This document shows positions 34,301 to 36,224 of a DNA stretch of 36,224 nucleotides, piece after piece. The DNA lies in contig JAAOYJ010000024.1 of the NCBI GenBank assembly GCA_018221285.1, forward strand, positions 77,156 through 113,379, written 5' to 3'. Every line of letters begins with the position of its first letter. The first letter of the stretch is position 1. This stretch comes from Candidatus Pacearchaeota archaeon (lineage in GTDB: Archaea > Nanobdellota > Nanobdellia > Pacearchaeales > GW2011-AR1). The translations under genes were made by a program, and so were the position numbers. The notes under the pieces are model-generated. The model was given only the letters and a program-made list of their open reading frames with translations. It did no database searches and was not told where the DNA came from.

Positions 34301-36224
34301 CTGCTCCAAGCAATTCCATAACTTGCCAGACCATAACTCTTGTTCCTTTGAATGTAGGAGTTCCACCACAAATTTCAGTATCAGCAACAATGAACTCGTT
34401 AATATCAATTCTCATGAATTAAATATGGGTGAGGAAATATTTAAATCTTTTGATTATGGAAAAGATAATGATTCAGTAAGCTTTGTCGTGATGCCTGAAG
34501 TTTTCGAAGAAGATGGTGTTATCTTTAAGTTGGAATGTGAGAATGAAGCTTTCAATATGGACTCTTTTGAGGTGATTCATTGGGGCTCTGAGGTTTTTGA
34601 AATGGTTGATGAAAAAAATGTCGGAGTTAATAATTTGTTTGATTTTTTTGTTAACGGCAATTGCAAGAGTTTTGTCTTTTCTGGAGAGTTTAGCGAGGGT
34701 TTTTTCCAATTTATTAGAAATCTCAAATTTGAAGGTCATTCTAAGCCCATTAATTTATCTAATCTTTCTAAGGTAAATTCAGAATGTGGTCCTTTCTCAG
34801 CTTCTTTCAATTCTTTAATAAAAGATTCTTTCATAGGTAATTCGTCAACAGGGTGCCAGTCAATCGCTTCGCAAAATTCACTGTCTTCATCAGTAACTTC
34901 TTTGGTTTGTTTGAATCGTTCAGAAATGTCACGTTTCATTAATGAGACAACTGCTTTAGCTACAAATTTAGAATCTAATTCTAAATTATCCTCGAAAGAT
35001 TTCATCAATTCAGCCATGAATAATGAAGAGAATGGGGATTATTTAAAACTTTCTGATAAGAGGTTACCTGCTCGTGATGGCTCGCAGATTGATGAAGAGT
35101 TGTTAATAGAAAAAATGCCATTTAATGATAATTTATTAGTTAACAGTTTGAATAATCCTTTGCCGTCAGGCAAAGCTAATTTTGATTTGGAGGATTTCTC
35201 TCTTGAGCAAATCTCAGAAACATACAATAGATTTAATTCAGGCGAGGAAATTTATTTCTTAGATAGAGAAGGTAATGAAATTCAGATTAAAGATATTACT
35301 AAAGAATTTTATTCTGGAAGAATCTACGACGTGGATGTGCCGAATGACATTATCTTGGTTGAGAGGGATGGTTTGGTTGTATGGTCTGGTAATTCAGAGA
35401 ATGATACGCTTGTTTATGATTTTTCAGGGAATGGGAATAATGGGACTTCAAAGGGGGATGCACAACCTAATTTGACTAATAAGAAATTAGGTGCGGGAAG
35501 TTTTGAATTTGATGGTAGTGGGGATGATTATGTGAATGCTGGACAAGATATGCTTAATGAGAATAATCAAAGTTTTACAGTTTCGGCATGGGCTTATCGT
35601 CATGATGCAGATAATTATGGGGGGATTGTTAGTAAAGATAGCGGGAATAGGGATTGGTTTATTGCAGAAGCACCTAATGGAGAGATAAGAATAAGAATTT
35701 ATGAAACAGATGGGGGAGAGAAAGAATCCGATTCCCCTGGAGATTCTTTCCCGATTAACACTTGGACACATGTAGGATTTATTGTAGATATTGAGAATGG
35801 GAAGTTATATAGGATAGTAAATGGTGTTTTAACTGATATAACCGGTGCTTGGGATGGAACCTCGAGGAATAGGGTAACAAGTCTTAATATTGGAAAGACC
35901 CATAGTGGTTCAGATTATACTTTCGACGGTTCAATAGACGAAGTAGCAGTCTGGAACCGTTCGTTGAGTGCTGATGAAGTTTGGGAGACTTATAATGCAG
36001 GAGCAGAGAAGCACAGCATGGCATGGAATGTGGCATCAGATGAGTGGGAATATAATAAGAGTTTCTCGACTGCGGAGAATATTACCTATGGAACTCTTTG
36101 TGAGAAGGGAGGTTATGAAACTTCAATGACCACAGGTTCAATTGATTTGACAAGTTCAATCTCATTGAGTAAGACTGCTGGAACACTTTATGCGAACTAC
36201 TCGAAGTTCACAGCGAACTACACA
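25323..36224 (+). CDS. Giant membrane-anchored surface protein with LamG and VCBS-like repeats, interrupted by two inteins (partial)
   Basis: One frame stays open from the ATG to the window end: 3,634 codons with no stop. Residues 1-176 are Lys/Ser-rich and cytoplasmic (start MAYKRYIKKGGKVYGPYIYH). A single membrane helix (about 178-201, FLGLAGLFLLLCMAFLV) follows, then a Glu/Ser/Asp-rich stalk (about 300-440), Asn-glycosylation-type N-x-T/S sites throughout, and four LamG-like domains (about 1100-1306, 1320-1510, 1894-2080 after intein removal, and 3358-3560) ending in phrases like GSIDEVAIWNRSLSADE. FG-GAP/VCBS-type calcium repeats (D-x-D-x-DG) lie at about 2253-2640. Intein-like elements lie at 1520-1893 and 2683-3357. 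It probably binds glycans or cells at the surface (inference), plausible for an archaeon living attached to a host. Confidence 0.9.
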   Translation, partial: MAYKRYIKKGGKVYGPYIYHSHKKDGKVVSKYLGKHEEQKKLKDFFKSSVKLNKKPKVSKKGLKTGKKFFKKSSKKRSSAHRSVYPKNLNEWAKKSASRYVGLSQQANKLQKSLRSGAKASASFISKSRMSKPSASILAHRPLLSKPLSRSWKKSKGLQPRTLMKKPGDHKINFSKRFLFLGLAGLFLLLCMAFLVNLGLTGKVALDVKSKYTAGEVIKGDLKFSLQAGELIPTDSILILNLGGDTHEFILSDLIDGGLVEGDFYAENTVISGTGSGYGLIGSKQVYPDVGFDLRIFDEGKESVEDETPVVEEDNVTEEEENVTGEEENVTEEEVNESEEVVEEEVPAEEETPEEIVESEEPTESSDKKEKKDKEKDSEPSESEDSSESDEYSGEESSESSESSDSDSSSSPITGAAVSESDEIVSGTVNKDEEFTYGYEKGKTAELIEGTVTVNGAVIDDGSVKVKAKNKKVVVSTKYFIEEKGFGEEYLGKKKLKLKIKLKQFGLVVENDSELIVKLVYREEILVEASKDLVVDGEGGEEVNETEVPETNYTQVNETRANVTDTNITIVNETVVNVTILDNVEINTTQFGAVLNKPVRWKKAVTLSEIGNVTVELPKEATNITVYMLDGEEEGVELNETEIEQNESVVESNETAGNLPASQIDDGLLIEEDPQGLTNESIVDANETEIVEETPKVKKEKKKKGKKVQITAQVISGEVSVEIELEEGSSVYNFFRNIFNTITGRVIDVEEKENVTEVVIDENGTEFEIAYETPAPVAFESNTSKGKDIVISSDVHYENILAFTELPKEVPASIVKLYWITQENVTIESNRTEEQCDYNNETNSTVCENVTVSDYVVNGTREVRELVNVTKYDLNNNSLVDYIEWVVPSLSNQSYELELSILNVQSYPTVGGNWTVRFNTTGTANLTINAYDGTTWINKTEYDLRIENNESVSEDLVYLETKCGPNSTALNYSWIDNNCSVSGNCSVLIQNYSCETTGYHTVKVLTPGIHNQLFEFGDQNASAHNLASFNLTEGVVGWWRFDDDTPVEMPDYGATTPIDMTGNVLLMHFDNHTPVEMPANMATTPVNMDGNVLLMHMDNSSSVGENDSLVYDWSGNGNNGTMAVGAPTFTTSRRVGAGAYEFDGDGDGINLGSDDSLDGLGPLTYSLWVKPNVASHNAIWMGKTTGWTHRKTFYSASSKLHFQVDGSTDLEWVSDWDVYEADVWQHYVVTWDGGTAASGVKVYKNGIEVTPDATVNGIGLVDDSADSFYIGARLSGPDYYFNGSIDEVAIWNRSLSADEISALYEMQKGPKILEDSSKRGATEATASGDPVFTTSSKMGNGAYEFDAVGDYFNLGTRASFDAMTEMTFSAWIKSGDNNAGKTILNLRSGASDQIYFDVDNGEDNLRVWNNIDAAGPESASSSAIALADKMHHVVWIVNSSNSTTAYYDGELVLGPTQFTTGLSTLDDGFDLLIGTIYGGNLFNGTMDEVALWNRTLSADEIKNLYMKQEGNFPRDYSGHCYDNETEILTDEGWKYFSELNQNEGVATLNSESGELEWQTPTEWQEFDNKGDMYRIETDEGDLVVSEKHSVYSNSNNSINSFVVNEGINDCSLKCLSLDQIGIDSIEANAKYVTSFGSEILEENSLIDLEYFDLSMNETFSLRSLIAELKSRPDLDANSSLCFCNSINAKSGANNFNENLETIELATLEGLANANRTLASTTNFILDYNNFSFSSCLVTPSLTSFPNSIHHSENPFSSSCLSLANISCFQDNCLALVSIDALTNLDQLISGNLFMSSLVSPGTDSVIDAILLFSVEKHKYVELFKSFDLEQITETYERFENGEEIYFLDENNKPVKVKSISKITDYSGKIYDVDVENDIVLVRRGESIALWSGNSNNGTVYGDVVWNSTDMKVGNGAYDFDGVGDYVMVNDMGSVEGVSGLAVSAWVKSTVSDNPTNVNMVSKEGGGDDTFTLKWYSNENVVFQVFNTTGGFSIAQFTDGIEDTNWHHIVGIYNGTNALVYVDGVVGGTAPVLEGATLDTAHEVVIGSSSTEAYFWNGSIDEVMIWNRSLSAAEVQQLYNLTNMSLSVVNLTIWDDSDSGTVYPNYTKFYADYSSGVTKLNGTNYTCEFRHNKTGLAWNLYSPVNMSFNSTSNLYELIADGGYTNNGVTHTDGMPVGSYWFNISCYDAGGTYQNISLVDAVTVSEYNTSLATSKNNSSPDFNEQVTFSANFTRDDPWDVENWPWGQEIGRVILNKSGFGSYNYPIRFFDYDGDGKKDEFLIESRAGSDVLHAYYSNGTEITADNWPGEEMSGASVVMEVGDLDGDGFENDLIIGGHGDTIRIFNGTGDQVQSFAAGDTVSSIKIGDLDNDGLKNDFVVGSYANKIMVFNTSDGRIWENSWNYSTGSDVYDVEIGDFDRDGYEDDVACASTSNTVSVFVGINGTLIFNTTLTNSYSVTAMDLNDDGYNDELVVGVWSAVRAFRWNGTWGSTMQNVDDDATGYIFAQGSGLSGFVFEIVPIDLDDDGKKDEFIASDSVGTVSAYNESGGINWSFTLPADDVGNILVKDINNDGVDEVVAGDSDAIVWVLNKSGDLLWNYEFSQAGTIGGGGKHPGLDVGDLNGDGINDLIALDGTTSLSAIMSALQDASCSIQFTDEASTYYNETGSNLEDGLVLLMHMNNDSDHCYDNETRVMTGVEVDCGSVDCGEEGIVCEEIPARSSQIDRGLLIEETQVNSDDSSYSSQQQTSDFLVNSLSNSEQSEANIRKCYKQTWKYFVDVEYDDEILTLNSTSGGEEYHKPFEIQNLNTPEFMYRIETEDGDLVVSPKHRVYASTDYLNKLSGYEINLNIETTNNLPLNSDGLTSLSNFDNNENVVSINGGVILNTTIPECSLGGNNFLLRKCLSNVNITLESDLDSLDNCLSDALNETFLTSYPFSLNNLSTPIGKFSSERNFNLFLEKNMFFFSDEFGSICQNRKDSRACELREIILNDFVDSDSCSKQFHNLPDHNSCSFECRSSTTNFSISNNELVNINSHELNMGEEIFKSFDYGKDNDSVSFVVMPEVFEEDGVIFKLECENEAFNMDSFEVIHWGSEVFEMVDEKNVGVNNLFDFFVNGNCKSFVFSGEFSEGFFQFIRNLKFEGHSKPINLSNLSKVNSECGPFSASFNSLIKDSFIGNSSTGCQSIASQNSLSSSVTSLVCLNRSEMSRFINETTALATNLESNSKLSSKDFINSAMNNEENGDYLKLSDKRLPARDGSQIDEELLIEKMPFNDNLLVNSLNNPLPSGKANFDLEDFSLEQISETYNRFNSGEEIYFLDREGNEIQIKDITKEFYSGRIYDVDVPNDIILVERDGLVVWSGNSENDTLVYDFSGNGNNGTSKGDAQPNLTNKKLGAGSFEFDGSGDDYVNAGQDMLNENNQSFTVSAWAYRHDADNYGGIVSKDSGNRDWFIAEAPNGEIRIRIYETDGGEKESDSPGDSFPINTWTHVGFIVDIENGKLYRIVNGVLTDITGAWDGTSRNRVTSLNIGKTHSGSDYTFDGSIDEVAVWNRSLSADEVWETYNAGAEKHSMAWNVASDEWEYNKSFSTAENITYGTLCEKGGYETSMTTGSIDLTSSISLSKTAGTLYANYSKFTANYT
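27298..27341 (+). repeat. In-frame PA-SQID-LLIEE repeat, copy 1
   Basis: Encodes LPASQIDDGLLIEED in the giant gene. The DNA core CGCAGATTGATG...GTTAATAGAAGA recurs at 33461 and 35066 in the same reading frame, in unrelated surroundings. Confidence 0.65.
28452..28619 (+). repeat. Tandem 84-nt repeat (two units) in the giant gene
   Basis: The units 28452-28535 and 28536-28619 each encode 28 residues (TPVEMP...ATTP...GNVLLMH-x-DN). They are alike at both DNA and protein level and lie just before the first LamG domain, a recent tandem duplication of its leading strand. Confidence 0.75.
30092..30493 (-). CDS. vapC: PIN-domain toxin (VapC-like), antisense inside intein 1
   Basis: A 133-residue PIN ribonuclease. 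Acidic active-site residues are in place: Asp6 (FVVDANVL), Glu40 (DFALIELQKHK), Asp91 (DPKDVTYLALA) and Asp109 (IWSNDKHF). VapC toxins cut tRNA or rRNA. It follows its antitoxin with a 6-nt gap, in one operon reading against the giant gene. The stop codon sits exactly where the N-terminal Hint block ends, so the pair occupies the endonuclease slot. Confidence 0.9.
   Translation of the reverse strand: MKFVVDANVLFALAKPSSVANSIVSRFSLKLFAPDFALIELQKHKEEFASKSGLDFNSAIKLLKENVSFIDKSKYSKSIKEFSSKISDPKDVTYLALASILSIPIWSNDKHFKEQSLIPSFTTKELIELLELE
30500..30748 (-). CDS. vapB: Ribbon-helix-helix antitoxin (VapB-like), antisense inside intein 1
   Basis: An 82-residue protein. The N-terminus has a ribbon-helix-helix pattern (ASITLSVPGETRELMKRF, WSRFVRASIETKAKQL) expected to bind the operon's own promoter; the acidic/Lys tail (EVNEGVTKQLEKEK) would wrap the toxin. 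A TATA-like TATTTATG (minus strand, 30771-30778) ends 22 nt before the ATG, like the genome's other leaderless genes. It is upstream of vapC, the usual order. Confidence 0.85.
   Translation of the reverse strand: MASITLSVPGETRELMKRFPEINWSRFVRASIETKAKQLSWKQEMLAKLKQEDENGFSEWCIELGKEVNEGVTKQLEKEKLL
30771..30778 (-). promoter_or_regulatory. Antisense TATA-like box for vapBC
   Basis: Located 22 nt before the vapB ATG inside the intein coding sequence. A stronger TTTAAATA lies about 13 nt further upstream (30788-30795) and could also serve. Confidence 0.45.
33461..33606 (+). repeat. In-frame PA-SQID-LLIEE repeat, copy 2 (inside the N block of intein 2)
   Basis: Encodes IPARSSQIDRGLLIEET, and after a Ser-rich stretch FLVNSLSNSEQSEAN. 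Both halves match copy 3 (35066 on). It splits the first Hint strand pair of intein 2. Confidence 0.65.
33818..34195 (-). CDS. DUF5615-type PIN-like toxin, antisense inside intein 2
   Basis: The product is 125 residues from the ATG at 34195; an earlier in-frame ATG at 34225 would add 10. It shows the DUF5615/Mut7-C-like PIN signature: KFLSDENFP near the N-terminus and VILTFDKHF in the middle, supplying acidic metal ligands. It overlaps the end of the DUF433 antitoxin gene by about 20 nt, as is usual for this pair. Such pairs are predicted toxin-antitoxins with a putative ribonuclease. Confidence 0.85.
   Translation of the reverse strand: MFFSKNKLKFLSDENFPIGVDKLLREKGYDVKKVSLRASDKQLSKLSKSDSRVILTFDKHFLNKKLFPPKEHSGIVVFKITPPLIDTTFSLLSKLLKEVKPSEFKGRLFVVSIFRFISYPDNLFK
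34176..34415 (-). CDS. DUF433-type antitoxin, antisense inside intein 2
   Basis: A 79-residue protein with the DUF433 pattern: 'EICGGTPTFKGTRVMVWQVM' (split here as ICGGTPTFKGTRV and MVWQVMELL) and a DYFPQLTSPAIFSVL helix. These small helix-turn-helix proteins pair with DUF5615 toxins. Its codons are in exact opposite register to the giant gene, and none of its 7 Leu or 3 Ser codons is TTA, CTA or TCA, which would create stops in the sense frame. The TATA at 34438-34446 (minus strand) ends 22 nt before the ATG. Confidence 0.87.
   Translation of the reverse strand: MRIDINEFIVADTEICGGTPTFKGTRVMVWQVMELLGAGVTIDKIIQDYFPQLTSPAIFSVLTYASKLIGEEKHVLLQE
34438..34446 (-). promoter_or_regulatory. Antisense TATA box of the DUF433/DUF5615 pair
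   Basis: ATTTAAATA on the minus strand ends 22 nt before the antitoxin ATG. The 17 nt at 34438-34454 are identical to 30787-30803 in intein 1, upstream of vapB, and in the same sense frame. Confidence 0.6.
34473..34739 (-). CDS. relE: RelE/ParE-family toxin, antisense inside intein 2
   Basis: An 88-residue toxin with the RelE pattern: FKFEISNKLEKTLAKLSRKD at the N-terminus, a central KNLRAPMNHLKRVHI strand and the typical C-terminus FENFRHHDKAY. RelE cuts mRNA on ribosomes. Its ATG overlaps the antitoxin stop by 4 nt. It is in exact opposite register to the giant gene, and none of its 8 Leu or 4 Ser codons is TTA, CTA or TCA. Confidence 0.88.
   Translation of the reverse strand: MTFKFEISNKLEKTLAKLSRKDKTLAIAVNKKIKQIINSDIFFINHFKNLRAPMNHLKRVHIESFILTFQLKDNTIFFENFRHHDKAY
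34736..35017 (-). CDS. RelB-like antitoxin, antisense inside intein 2
   Basis: A 93-residue acidic protein upstream of, and overlapping, the RelE-type toxin. It has an N-terminal helical part (LDSKFVAKAVVSLMKRDISERF) and a charged C-terminal part (ESFIKELKEAEKGPHSEFTL) likely to wrap the toxin. No exact antitoxin family is certain; position and size support the call. A minus-strand TATA (TTTAAATAA, 35039-35047) ends 21 nt before the ATG. Confidence 0.75.
   Translation of the reverse strand: MAELMKSFEDNLELDSKFVAKAVVSLMKRDISERFKQTKEVTDEDSEFCEAIDWHPVDELPMKESFIKELKEAEKGPHSEFTLERLDKLMGLE
35039..35047 (-). promoter_or_regulatory. Antisense TATA box of the RelBE-like pair
   Basis: TTTAAATAA on the minus strand, 21 nt before the antitoxin ATG. 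Confidence 0.55.
35066..35187 (+). repeat. In-frame PA-SQID-LLIEE repeat, copy 3
   Basis: Encodes LPARDGSQIDEELLIEK and then LLVNSLNNPLPSGKAN, matching copy 2 across both halves. It contains the palindrome TTGCC-gtca-GGCAA (35160-35173). It lies between the second toxin-antitoxin pair and the C block of intein 2. Confidence 0.65.

Larger units (their letters stand above)
33369..35393 (+). mobile_element. Intein-like Hint element 2 carrying two antisense toxin-antitoxin pairs
   Basis: A 675-residue element related to element 1: CYDNETRVMTG at the start, TWKYFVDVEYDDEILTLN and GDLVVSPKHRVYAS in the N block, EEIYFLDREGNEIQI and YSGRIYDVDVPNDIILV in the C block, ending WSGN before Ser. Removal joins MHMNNDSDH to SENDTLVYD, aligning without a gap to MHMDNSSSVGENDSLVYD of the first LamG repeat. 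Its N block is further split by an approximately 60-residue insert holding a SQID repeat, which may impair folding. Antisense genes: DUF433/DUF5615-like (33818-34415) and RelBE-like (34473-35017). The sense frame stays open throughout. Confidence 0.83.

Noticed and set aside
34171-34371. Minus-strand 66-codon frame starting MWWNSYIQRN
   Set aside because: An alternative frame overlapping the DUF433-type gene, without motifs.

Overview
The window reads as a piece of an AT-rich archaeal chromosome, most likely a DPANN lineage of the Woesearchaeota/Pacearchaeota kind (inference). The reasons are a full archaeal information-processing set (CDC48, PolB, FEN1, RfcS/RfcL, Trm5, NOP2/Sun methyltransferase, type II methionine aminopeptidase, HerA-like ATPase, eL41), a TrmB regulator, a tRNA with a bulge-helix-bulge intron, and mostly leaderless genes whose TATA box ends 19-23 nt before the start codon. 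No bacterial-type operator or CRISPR array was seen.

Layout. 1-5.4 kb: an M23-like protein, CDC48, and a PAS-PAS histidine kinase/receiver hybrid followed by a lone receiver. 5.4-10.3 kb (minus strand): a small Cys-rich protein, a TrmB regulator overlapping an unusual receiver-malate/lactate-dehydrogenase fusion, methionine aminopeptidase, and a PUA-like protein with an RNA m5C methyltransferase. 10.3-14.6 kb: two small unknown genes, PolB and FEN1. 14.6-19 kb: tandem paralogous membrane proteins, Trm5, a nucleotidyltransferase and a HerA-like ATPase. 19-21.3 kb: a HAD hydrolase inside a repeat-flanked insert, then a membrane-anchored DsbA-like protein. 21.3-23.9 kb (minus strand): rfcS-rfcL-small zinc protein, and eL41. 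24-25.1 kb: tRNA-Ile(UAU) with an intron, tRNA-Glu(UUC) and endonuclease III. From 25,323 to the end of the window, one uninterrupted reading frame of 3,634 codons encodes a giant LamG/VCBS surface protein that runs off the edge.

The most striking find is in that giant gene. Two intein-like Hint elements (29880-31001 and 33369-35393) interrupt it, each starting with Cys and ending Trp-Ser-Gly-Asn before Ser. Removing each one gives a gap-free alignment to the intact LamG repeats nearby. In the place where a homing endonuclease usually sits, each element carries toxin-antitoxin genes on the opposite strand: a PIN/VapBC-like pair in the first, and a DUF433/DUF5615-like pair plus a RelBE-like pair in the second. 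The sense frame stays open through all of them, and each pair has its own antisense TATA box at leaderless spacing. This suggests toxin-antitoxin modules as addiction cargo of inteins.

A second recurring oddity is duplication of gene ends. The C-terminal codons of CDC48 and FEN1 are repeated just downstream with synonymous changes. The 5' and 3' ends of tRNA-Ile and the 3' end of tRNA-Glu are repeated, and a 29-bp promoter is repeated on either side of the HAD gene. Five of the six inserts are about 50-100 nt long with hairpin potential; the HAD insert is about 1.1 kb.
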